Positions 41,683 to 49,369 of a stretch of DNA of 64,000 nucleotides are shown here, one piece after another (within the stretch, counting starts at the first letter, position 1; each line of letters begins with the position of its first letter). The stretch lies in NCBI GenBank assembly GCA_035325905.1, contig DAOKYY010000004.1, positions 1 through 64,000 on the forward strand, written 5' to 3'. Below the pieces are notes generated by a model that did no database searches, was not told the origin of the DNA, and saw nothing but the letters and a program-made list of their open reading frames with translations. The translations under genes were made by a program, and so were the position numbers. Origin of the DNA: DYGX01 sp035325905 (GTDB lineage Bacteria; Chloroflexota; Anaerolineae; Aggregatilineales; Aggregatilineaceae).

Positions 41683-43908
41683 GTGGAAGAACGGACCAGT
41701 TCGATCGGGCAGAGCATGCTCCGGGTTGACGCCATCGGCAAAGTGACCGGCGAGACGCCGTATCCCGGCGATATTGACCTGGACGGCCAGCTTTGGATGA
41801 AGATTCGTTTTTCGGACCGTGTGCACGCGCGGATCACTGCGCTCGACACGAGCCTGGCGGAAGCGTATCCCGGCGTGGTGGCGGTGTTCACAGCGCGCGA
41901 CGTTCCTGTCAACGAGTACGGCCTCGGTATCCCGGATCAGCCCGTGCTGTGCGGGCCGGGCAGCGGCAAGCCGGGCGCGGACATCGTGCGCTGCATCAGC
42001 GACCAGGTCGCGCTGGTCGTGGCGGAATCGGAAGAAGCGGCGGCGGCGGCGCGTGACCTGATCCAGATCACCTATGAGGACCTGCCAGCCGTCACTGACG
42101 TTCTGGCGGCAATGGAAGACGGCGCGCCACAGGTGCACACTGGCGTCGAGCGGAACATTCTGTGTCATTACAGGATTCGCCACGGTGACATCGAAGCCGG
42201 CTGGCGGCAGGCCGAGGTCGTGGTAGAGGGCGAGTATCGCACCGGCTATCAGGAGCATGCGTACCTCCAGCCGGAGGCCGGGCTTGGCTTCATCGATGAC
42301 GAGGGACGCGTCGCAGTGGTGGTCGCGGGGCAGTGGGTGCACAAGGATCGCGAGCAGGTCGCGCACGCGCTGGACCTGCCCGAAGAACAGGTGCGCATCA
42401 TCTACCCGGCCATTGGCGGCGCGTTTGGCGGGCGCGAGGATATGTCGGTCCAGATCGTGCTCGCGCTGGCCGCGTGGAAGCTGCGGCGCCCGGTCAAGAT
42501 CATCTGGACGCGCGAGGAGTCAATTATCGGGCACCACAAGCGGCACCCGACGATTATCCGCGCCCGGTGGGGTGCCACGCGCCAGGGCAAGCTGGTCGCG
42601 GCGGAAGCGACCGTGATCGGAGATTCCGGCGCCTACGCCTACACCACGCCCAAAGTGATGGGCAACGCGCACTTCATGGTGTCCGGCCCATACGAGATTC
42701 CGAACGCCAAAGTCGATACCTACGGCGTCTACACCAACAACATCCCATCGGGCGCTTTCCGAGGGTTTGGCGGGCCGCAGGGCTGTTTCGCGGCGGAAGG
42801 CCAGATGAACAAGCTGGCCGAGGCGCTGGGCATGGACCCGGTCGAGTTGCGGCTGAAGAACGTGCTGCACGACGACAGTATCACCGTGCTTGGAACACCG
42901 CTGCCGCCCGGCGTCACGCTGGCGAAGGTGCTGGCCGAGGGCGTCGCGCAGAGTGGCGCGTGGGCGCAGACCGCGCAGGGCTGGCAGCGCGCCAACGGCG
43001 CGCCGCCCACGCGATCCCGCCGGCGGCGCGGGACCGGCCTGGCTATCGGCTTCAAAAACGTCGGGTTCAGCTTCGGCGCGCCGGAGCACAACTGGGCGAC
43101 GGTCGAGCTTTATGGCGCGGCGGAGATCGAGCGCGTGGTGGTGCGCCAGGCGGGCGCGGATGTCGGCCAGGGCGCGCACACGGTTTTTCGCCAGATGGCC
43201 GCCGAGGGCGCGGGCGTGCCGGTTGAGAGAGTTGAGCTGATCGGGCATGACACCGCCGAGACGGGCAACTCCGGCAGCACGTCGGCCTCGCGCATGACCT
43301 TCATGGCGGGCAACGCGATCAAGGGCGCGGCGGAGCTGGCGCTGGAGAAATGGCGCGCTGAGGAGCGCCCGGCGATCGCGACGTACAAGTACGTGCCGCC
43401 CAAGACCACGCCGTACGATAAAGAAACCGGCCACGCCAACCCGAACTTTGCTTACGGGTATATGGCGCAGATCGCCGACGTCGAGGTCGATGTCGAGACT
43501 GGGCACATCACGATTCTACGAGTCGTGTCGGCGCATGATGTGGGCAAGGCGATCAACCCGCAGCAGATCGTCGGCCAAGTCGAAGGCGCGATCGTCCAGG
43601 CGGCCGGTTACGCTGTGATGGAGAACCTGATCAGCCGCGATGGCCGCATCCTGAACCCGTATCTTTCGACGTATCTGATCCCGACTGTGCTGGACATCCC
43701 GCACGAGGTGCAGCCGGTGATCCTCGAATACGCCGACCCGCGCGGCCCCTGGGGCGCGCGCGGTATGGCCGAGATGCCGTTCATGACGCTGGCGCCAGCG
43801 GTCGCGGCAGCGCTGCACGACGCGACCGGTATCTGGTTCGACGAAATTCCGCTTACGCCGGAACGCGTCGTGTTCAAGCTGCGAGAGCATGGCATCGATG
43901 CTTTTTAG
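41683..43908 (+). CDS. xdhA: Molybdopterin-binding subunit of a xanthine dehydrogenase-like hydroxylase
   Basis: This 741-residue molybdenum subunit without Fe-S or FAD domains has YPAIGGAFGGRED, SGAFRGFGGPQG, GADVGQGAHTVFRQ and the C-terminal GARGMAEMP with the likely catalytic Glu. GTG at 41683 is preferred because GAGGAG lies about 10 bases upstream; an in-frame GTG also exists at 41665. It would form a complex with the FAD/2Fe-2S fusion encoded at 39734. Substrate candidates are xanthine, hypoxanthine or a purine derivative. The maturation genes for selenium-containing hydroxylases follow immediately. Confidence 0.88.
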   Translation: MEERTSSIGQSMLRVDAIGKVTGETPYPGDIDLDGQLWMKIRFSDRVHARITALDTSLAEAYPGVVAVFTARDVPVNEYGLGIPDQPVLCGPGSGKPGADIVRCISDQVALVVAESEEAAAAARDLIQITYEDLPAVTDVLAAMEDGAPQVHTGVERNILCHYRIRHGDIEAGWRQAEVVVEGEYRTGYQEHAYLQPEAGLGFIDDEGRVAVVVAGQWVHKDREQVAHALDLPEEQVRIIYPAIGGAFGGREDMSVQIVLALAAWKLRRPVKIIWTREESIIGHHKRHPTIIRARWGATRQGKLVAAEATVIGDSGAYAYTTPKVMGNAHFMVSGPYEIPNAKVDTYGVYTNNIPSGAFRGFGGPQGCFAAEGQMNKLAEALGMDPVELRLKNVLHDDSITVLGTPLPPGVTLAKVLAEGVAQSGAWAQTAQGWQRANGAPPTRSRRRRGTGLAIGFKNVGFSFGAPEHNWATVELYGAAEIERVVVRQAGADVGQGAHTVFRQMAAEGAGVPVERVELIGHDTAETGNSGSTSASRMTFMAGNAIKGAAELALEKWRAEERPAIATYKYVPPKTTPYDKETGHANPNFAYGYMAQIADVEVDVETGHITILRVVSAHDVGKAINPQQIVGQVEGAIVQAAGYAVMENLISRDGRILNPYLSTYLIPTVLDIPHEVQPVILEYADPRGPWGARGMAEMPFMTLAPAVAAALHDATGIWFDEIPLTPERVVFKLREHGIDAF

Positions 43909-44734
43909 CGATGTGTTGGTTGTCGTGCGTGGCGGCGGCGACCTGGCGACCGGCGTGATCTACCGTCTGTCGAAAGCCGGTTTCCCCGTCATCGTGACGG
44001 AGCTGGCTCGACCGCTCGCCATCCGGCGGGCGGTCGCCGTCTCGTCGGCGGTGTTCGACGGCGCGATCGAGATCGAGGGGCTGCGCGTGTGTCGCGCCGC
44101 CGGCAGCGCGGAAGCGCGCGCGCTGGCAACTGAGGGGCAGATCCCGGTACTGGTCGATCCCGACGCTGAGAGCCTGACCGCGCTGCGCCCGGCGGTGATT
44201 GTCGATGCGCGCATGGCGAAGCGCAACCTCGGCACGCGCCGCGCCGGCGCGCCCCTGGTGATCGCGCTCGGACCGGGCTTCAGCGCGGGCGACGACTGCC
44301 ACGCCGTGATCGAGACTAATCGCGGGCACCGGCTCGGCCGGGTGATCTGGCATGGCCGCGCCGAGCCGGACACGGGCCGCCCCGGCGCGGTTCAGGGCAA
44401 GCAGGGGGAGCGCGTGCTGCGCGCCCCGGCGGACGGCACGGTCGAGCCGCGCGCCGTGATCGGCGACCGGCTGGCGGCGGGGGACGTCGTGGCGACGGTG
44501 AGCGGCGCGCCGGTCCTCGCGCCGTTTGGCGGCGTGCTGCGCGGGTTGATCCACCCGTCTGTTTTTGTTACAACCGGGATGAAGATTGGCGACGTGGACC
44601 CGCGCGGTGAGCGGGCGTTCTGCTTCGAGATCTCGGAGAAGGCGCTGGCGATTGGCGGCGGTGTGGTGGAAGCCGTGTTGAGCGCGCCACAGACCGCGTC
44701 GATGTTGCTGGTAGCGCGCCATCAAACCCGGTAA
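43889..44734 (+). CDS. yqeB: YqeB/EF2563-family selenium-dependent molybdenum hydroxylase protein
   Basis: This 281-residue protein matches the YqeB family: VVVRGGGDLATGVIYRLSKA and RRAVAVSSAVFDG near the N-terminus, with a Rossmann-like fold. YqeB occurs mainly with molybdenum hydroxylases that need labile selenium. It is used as a marker of that trait together with yqeC and selD. The ATG at 43889 (or 43898) overlaps the end of the molybdenum subunit gene, suggesting coupled translation. The biochemical role is not known. Confidence 0.88.
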   Translation: MASMLFSDVLVVVRGGGDLATGVIYRLSKAGFPVIVTELARPLAIRRAVAVSSAVFDGAIEIEGLRVCRAAGSAEARALATEGQIPVLVDPDAESLTALRPAVIVDARMAKRNLGTRRAGAPLVIALGPGFSAGDDCHAVIETNRGHRLGRVIWHGRAEPDTGRPGAVQGKQGERVLRAPADGTVEPRAVIGDRLAAGDVVATVSGAPVLAPFGGVLRGLIHPSVFVTTGMKIGDVDPRGERAFCFEISEKALAIGGGVVEAVLSAPQTASMLLVARHQTR

Positions 44735-44772
44735 GCGTCACAATCGCCCCAACGCTGAATAGGGACTAAGCG

Positions 44773-46134
44773 ATGCGACTAGCCGACGCGCTGCGGGTAC
44801 AGCGTGGCGATATGGTGGGTTTTGTTGGAGCTGGCGGCAAAACGTCAGCTCTGTTTCGCCTTGCGCACGAGCTTCAAGCCGACGGCTGGCGCGTGATCGG
44901 CACGACGACGACGCGCCTGGCGCGCCACGAAATTCTGAACGTCCCGTGCGCGCTCGCAGTCGGGGCGGGAATGAAGCCAGCCGTGGTACGCGAGTGTCTT
45001 GACGCGCACGGATTTGTCTTCCTCTACAGCCACGTGGACAGCCGCCGGGACAAGGTGATCGGCCTGGCGCCGGAGGCGCTCTCGCGCCTGATGGATGCGG
45101 TCAACTCCGATGCGCTGCTGATCGAGGCGGACGGGTCGCGGCGGCTGCCGCTCAAGGCGCCGCGCGGCAACGAGCCGGTCCTCCCTACCGACGTGTCGCT
45201 GGTCGTGCCGGTCGCCGGGATCGACGCGCTCGGCCAGCCGCTCGACGCCGAACACGTCTTTAACGTCGAGCGCATCATCGAGCGGTACGGCTTCCCGGAA
45301 GGCGAGCCGCTGTTGCCCCCCTGGATGGCGCTGACGCTGCGCGACCCGGAGCTGGGGCTACGCGGCGTGCCGGAGACGGCGCGCGTGGTGGTGCTGCTAA
45401 ACAAGGTTCCGCTCAACGGGTATGAGCGAGCGCGGGCGCGGCTGGTCGCGCAGATCATGCTGCGCTCGACGCGGATCGAGGCGGTTGCACTCGGCGCGGT
45501 GCAGTCCCCGACCGACCCGATTCACGAGGTGCAGCAGCGCGTCTCGGCGGTTGTGCTGGCGGCGGGCCAGTCGCGGCGGATGGGCCGCTCCAAGCCGCTG
45601 CTGCCCTGGAGCGAGGGCCAGACCGTGATCGAGACGATCGTGCGGCGGCTGCTGATGTTCCGCCTGGCGGAGATCGTGGTCGTGACCGGGTACCGGGGCG
45701 GGGCGGTACGGCGTGTGCTGGAGCCTCTGCCGGTGACGTTTGTCGAGAACGAGGATTACGCGGTGGGCGAGATGATTTCTTCGCTGCAAGCCGGGCTTGG
45801 CGCGCTGCCTGAGACAACTGCCGGGGCGCTGGTCGTGCTCGGCGATCAGCCAACGCTGGACGGGCGCGTCATCCGCGACGTGCTGGCCGCCTACGCCGAG
45901 GGACGAGGGGCGATTGTCGCGCCGGTGTATCGTGGCGAGCGCGGGCACCCGGTGCTGTTCGACCGGCGTTTCTGGCCGGAGCTACTGGCGCTGGAGCAGG
46001 GCGCTCCGCGCGATGTGATCCGCCGCTACCCCGGCGACCTGGCGCTGGTCGAGGTCAGCAGTGACAGCATCCTGACCGACATTGATACGCCGGAGCAGTA
46101 CCGGCGGGCGCGGCTGCTCGCTGGGCTGGCGTAG
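44773..46134 (+). CDS. YqeC–MocA fusion: selenium/Mo cofactor maturation
   Basis: This is a 453-residue two-domain protein. Residues 1–250 are YqeC-like: FVGAGGKTS at the start, ADGSRRLPLKAPRGNEPV and later LLNKVPL. Residues about 258–453 are a MocA/MobA-type nucleotidyltransferase: VVLAAGQSRRMGRSKPLLPW, GDQPTLDG and TDIDTPEQY. In E. coli these are separate genes (yqeC and mocA/ygfJ). MocA converts Mo-molybdopterin to the cytosine dinucleotide form with CTP. The fusion supports a joint role in producing a selenium-containing cytosine-dinucleotide cofactor for the hydroxylases upstream. It is the last plus-strand gene of the locus. Confidence 0.86.
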   Translation: MRLADALRVQRGDMVGFVGAGGKTSALFRLAHELQADGWRVIGTTTTRLARHEILNVPCALAVGAGMKPAVVRECLDAHGFVFLYSHVDSRRDKVIGLAPEALSRLMDAVNSDALLIEADGSRRLPLKAPRGNEPVLPTDVSLVVPVAGIDALGQPLDAEHVFNVERIIERYGFPEGEPLLPPWMALTLRDPELGLRGVPETARVVVLLNKVPLNGYERARARLVAQIMLRSTRIEAVALGAVQSPTDPIHEVQQRVSAVVLAAGQSRRMGRSKPLLPWSEGQTVIETIVRRLLMFRLAEIVVVTGYRGGAVRRVLEPLPVTFVENEDYAVGEMISSLQAGLGALPETTAGALVVLGDQPTLDGRVIRDVLAAYAEGRGAIVAPVYRGERGHPVLFDRRFWPELLALEQGAPRDVIRRYPGDLALVEVSSDSILTDIDTPEQYRRARLLAGLA

Positions 46135-46146
46135 AGCGGTCTGCGT

Positions 46147-46959
46147 CTACGAGCCGCCCGGAGTGGGCGAGACGATCGCTCCGGCCGGTGCGAGCGGGGT
46201 GGGTGTAGGCGGCGGCTCGCTGATGCGGATCGAAATTTCACACAGCGCGATCATCGTCAGCGTGTTGTCGAAGACGGTCAGGCGGAAGCGGTAATCCCCC
46301 TGCGGGAAGTTGATCGGCAGCAGGTCGCCGAGCGGTCCATCGATGACCGGCTCGGTGTACTCGCCGATTGGCGCAAACTCTGCGCCTGGCTGGGCCGGTT
46401 TGATCTCGAAGCGATAGAACGAGAAGTTGCTGACGCTTGCCGTACCCCACACGGTCGTCGCTTCAAACAGAAGCTGGCCGTTGCCGGGGATAAAGATCCA
46501 GGCGGCGTCTTCCGCGCAGCCAACCGGGGCGGGCATGTCCGGGATGATCGTCCCGACCGGTGTGGCGGTCGGCGGCGGCGTGGCGAAGATAATCTCCCCT
46601 TGCTGCTCCAGCGGGTTGACGTTCAGATTGACCGGGGCGTTCGCTACCGGCGTGCTGGTGATGAAGGCGCGCGGCGCGCTGGAGTCGCCGCCGCCTTCGC
46701 CCACGCGGATATCGCGCAGCGTCGGGGCGACCAGCGTGCTGATCGCCCAGACCCCCATTACGAACTCGATCAGCAGGCCGCCGAACGTGATCGCGCTGGC
46801 CCGGCGGACGAGAGCGTGCTCGCGCTCCAGCTTAAACTGCGCCACGGCCAGCTCGCGCCGGGCGCGCAGGAAGCGGTACGCCATCCACAGAATACCGCCC
46901 GCGCCGATGATGTACAGGCCGGTCGCGATGCTCTCGACAAAAAACGCCAGGCTGGTCAT
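46147..46959 (-). CDS. Membrane-anchored protein with Ig-like extracytoplasmic domain
   Basis: This 270-residue protein has two N-terminal membrane helices (about residues 10–32 and 55–77) with a basic cytoplasmic loop between them. An outside linker rich in Thr/Pro follows (residues about 100–140, ending around TPPPTATPVG). A beta-rich domain (about 150–240) comes next, then a Pro/Thr-rich end. No enzyme motif is seen. It overlaps the purine nucleoside phosphorylase gene by four bases and is therefore probably co-transcribed downstream of it. Its function is unknown. Confidence 0.65.
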   Translation of the reverse strand: MTSLAFFVESIATGLYIIGAGGILWMAYRFLRARRELAVAQFKLEREHALVRRASAITFGGLLIEFVMGVWAISTLVAPTLRDIRVGEGGGDSSAPRAFITSTPVANAPVNLNVNPLEQQGEIIFATPPPTATPVGTIIPDMPAPVGCAEDAAWIFIPGNGQLLFEATTVWGTASVSNFSFYRFEIKPAQPGAEFAPIGEYTEPVIDGPLGDLLPINFPQGDYRFRLTVFDNTLTMIALCEISIRISEPPPTPTPLAPAGAIVSPTPGGS

Positions 46960-47846
46960 GCTTCGGGCTGGTTTTCCATTTCTGCCGGGTCGTAGAGCGG
47001 TAGCTCGGCCAGCACGCCGCGCAGAATGGCGGCCAGCCGGGGGACGATCTCGCGGCCCAGGCGCAACACCTCTTCATGGCTCACTTCATCGCGCGCCTCG
47101 GTGCTGTCCAGCGAGAGATTGGTGATGCTCGAAAAGCCCAGGACGCGCATTCCGGCGTGGTAAGCGACCATCACCTCGTGCGCGGTCGACATGCCGACCG
47201 AGTCCCCGCCCCAGGCGCGCAGCATACGCACCTCGGCAGGCGTTTCGAAGGCGGGGCCTGCCAGCGCGACATACACCCCTTCGCGCAGCGTGATGCCTTT
47301 TTCCTGCGCGACACGATGCGCCAGCCGGCGCAGGGTTGGGTTGTACGCGCGCGTATTGATCGTGAAGCGTGGGCCGAACTCGCCCAGGTTCGGGCCGCGC
47401 AGGGGGCTGTTGCCCGCCATCCCCACGATGTTGATGTGATCCTCGATCACCATGATATCGCCCGCGTGGAAACTCGGGTTGAGACCGCCCGCCGCGTTCG
47501 TCACGATCAGCGTGTCGATGCCGAGCAGGCGCATCACCCGCACCGGCAGCGTCACCAGGGACATCGGGTAGCCCTCGTAGAAATGCGAGCGGCCCTGCAT
47601 CGCCAGGACGGTGCGCCCTTCCAACTCGCCGATCACCAGTCTGCCGGCGTGCCCGACTACCGTCGAGCGCGGCCAGTGCGGAATCTCGGCATAGGGAATG
47701 ATATCGGCATTCGTGATCTCTTCGACGAGCGTGCCCAGGCCGGAGCCGAGGATCAGGCCGGCCTCCGGCTGCTGGCTCGTGCGCTCGCGGACGGCGGCGG
47801 CGGCTTCGTGGTAGTGCTCAAGTGGAATGCTGAGAGACGGGTCCAT
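46956..47846 (-). CDS. punA: Purine nucleoside phosphorylase (class II)
   Basis: The 296-residue enzyme splits purine nucleosides with phosphate into free base and ribose-1-phosphate. Motifs fit the trimeric family: LILGSGLGTL, MQGRSHFYEGYP, TNAAGGLNP, GPAFETPAEVRM and VGMSTAHEV. The start at 47846 has CAGGGAG seven bases upstream; a longer frame is not supported. It lies just past the 3' end of the plus-strand purine locus and would supply the free purine bases for it. Whether MTA is also a substrate cannot be told. Confidence 0.93.
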   Translation of the reverse strand: MDPSLSIPLEHYHEAAAAVRERTSQQPEAGLILGSGLGTLVEEITNADIIPYAEIPHWPRSTVVGHAGRLVIGELEGRTVLAMQGRSHFYEGYPMSLVTLPVRVMRLLGIDTLIVTNAAGGLNPSFHAGDIMVIEDHINIVGMAGNSPLRGPNLGEFGPRFTINTRAYNPTLRRLAHRVAQEKGITLREGVYVALAGPAFETPAEVRMLRAWGGDSVGMSTAHEVMVAYHAGMRVLGFSSITNLSLDSTEARDEVSHEEVLRLGREIVPRLAAILRGVLAELPLYDPAEMENQPEA

Positions 47847-47899
47847 GCAATACTCCCTGGGAAAGCGCCCTGGCGCAGGTGTCGCGCGGCCCATTGTAA

Positions 47900-48007
47900 C
47901 ACCAGATACAGCTAAGAGCAGCGAAGGGCAGCGAAAAGCAGCAAGATCGATTGACCTAATTCTTTGCTGCTCGCCGCCGTTCTGTGCTGTTCTCCGCTGT
48001 CATTGAC
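47900..48007. repeat. Intergenic AGC-rich inverted repeat
   Basis: The left arm has iterated units such as ACAGCTAAGAGCAGC and GCAGCGAAAAGCAGC. The right arm has the complementary pyrimidine units TTTGCTGCT and TGCTGTTCTCCGCTG. They can pair imperfectly over about 45 bases each. The sequence and its arrangement match the element at 2214–2331. It follows the queA stop and is upstream of punA, so it may terminate the queA transcript. Confidence 0.5.
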
Positions 48008-49114
48008 TCACAGCAGCAAACACGCGTCGCCCAGGCTATAGAAGCGGTAGTCGCGCGCGATTGCCTCGCGATAGGCGCTCAGGATGCGCTCGCGCCCGGC
48101 GAAGGCGCTGACCAGCATCAGCAGGGTGGAGCGCGGCAGGTGGAAGTTCGTCAGCAGAATGTCAACGGCGCGGAAGCGGAATCCCGGCGTGATGAACAGG
48201 TCCGAGTCTTCATCGATCGCGATCACGGGACGCCACGGGCAGGCGTCGGCAGGGAAGTTCTCAAGCGTGCGCTGGACGCTGGCCGGGTCATTGGCAGGCG
48301 AGCCATACGCCAGCGAGCGGATCGCGGCGGTTTCGAGCGTGCGCACGGCCGTCGTGCCGACCGCGACGATCCGCCCGCCGCGCAACCGCGCGTTGTTGAT
48401 GATCTCGGCATCTTCGGACTTCAGCACGGCGCGCTCGGTGTGCATCTTATGATCGGCGATGTTCTCCTCGCGGACCGGGGCGAAGGTGTCCAACCCGATG
48501 TGCAGCGTGCAATAGGCAAGCTGGATCCCGGCCCGCTGTAGCTCGATCAAATACTGGCCGGTGAAATGCAGCCCGGCGGTCGGCGCGGCGGCGGACCCCT
48601 CGTAGCGGGCGAAGACGGTCTGGTACCGCTCCGGGTCGTCCAGCGGCACGGTGATGTATGGCGGCAGCGGCGTCTCGCCAAACTCTTTCAGGTAGGGGTT
48701 GATCGGGCGGTCAAACTCGACGACGCGCTCGTTTTCGTCGCGCGCCTCGATCACCGTCGCGATCACGCCGGAGCCGCCCGCCCGCCCGACTTCGAGCTGC
48801 GTGCCGTGGCCGATGCGCTTGCCGCCGACGACAACCAGCCAGCGCCGCTCGCCCAACTGACGCAGCAGCAGAATCTCGGCGGCGCCGCCGGACGGCAGCT
48901 TGCGCGCCGGTAGACGAGCGGGGATCACGCGCGTCTGGTTGAGCACCAGCACATCGCCCGGCCGTAGATACTCGCTCAGATCGCGGAACATCCGGTGCTC
49001 GATTGCGCCGGTGTCGCGGTGCAGCACCAGCAGGCGCGAAGCGTCGCGTGGCTCGACCGGGTGCTGCGCGATGCGCTCCGGCGGCAGGTCGTAGTCGAAA
49101 TCGGACAGGCGCAT
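48008..49114 (-). CDS. queA: S-adenosylmethionine:tRNA ribosyltransferase-isomerase
   Basis: This 368-residue QueA transfers the ribosyl part of SAM to preQ1 in tRNA to form epoxyqueuosine. The N-terminal DFDYDLPPERIAQHP, the VLVLNQTRVIPARL segment and the C-terminal NFHLPRSTLLMLV are characteristic. It is the third gene of the ruvB–DUF2905–queA unit, a linkage common in bacteria. Spacing to the DUF2905 gene is 12 bases. Confidence 0.95.
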   Translation of the reverse strand: MRLSDFDYDLPPERIAQHPVEPRDASRLLVLHRDTGAIEHRMFRDLSEYLRPGDVLVLNQTRVIPARLPARKLPSGGAAEILLLRQLGERRWLVVVGGKRIGHGTQLEVGRAGGSGVIATVIEARDENERVVEFDRPINPYLKEFGETPLPPYITVPLDDPERYQTVFARYEGSAAAPTAGLHFTGQYLIELQRAGIQLAYCTLHIGLDTFAPVREENIADHKMHTERAVLKSEDAEIINNARLRGGRIVAVGTTAVRTLETAAIRSLAYGSPANDPASVQRTLENFPADACPWRPVIAIDEDSDLFITPGFRFRAVDILLTNFHLPRSTLLMLVSAFAGRERILSAYREAIARDYRFYSLGDACLLL

Positions 49115-49126
49115 AGGGAATATGAC

Positions 49127-49363
49127 TCAGCGGTTGATCAGGCGGATCAGCAGGTTGAGCGCCAGCGTCAGCACGAGGCTGAGGATGAGCATGGTCGCCA
49201 GCGGAAAGAAGCACGAAAAACCGTCGCGCTCGACCCGAATATCGCCGGGCAGATGACCGAGCCGCAGCCCCGGAACGCGTCCCAGTGCCAGAAACAGCAG
49301 CCCGGCGGCAATCAGAATCGCCCCGGCGAACAGCAGCAGGCGTCCAACCGAGTTCATGTCCAT
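49127..49363 (-). CDS. DUF2905 membrane protein
   Basis: This 78-residue protein has two membrane helices (about 8–28 and 53–73) with a central segment GHLPGDIRVERDGFSCFFPLA. That segment is typical of DUF2905. Genes of this family lie between ruvB and queA in many bacteria, as here. Its function is unknown. Confidence 0.9.
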   Translation of the reverse strand: MDMNSVGRLLLFAGAILIAAGLLFLALGRVPGLRLGHLPGDIRVERDGFSCFFPLATMLILSLVLTLALNLLIRLINR

Positions 49364-49369
49364 ACGCGG

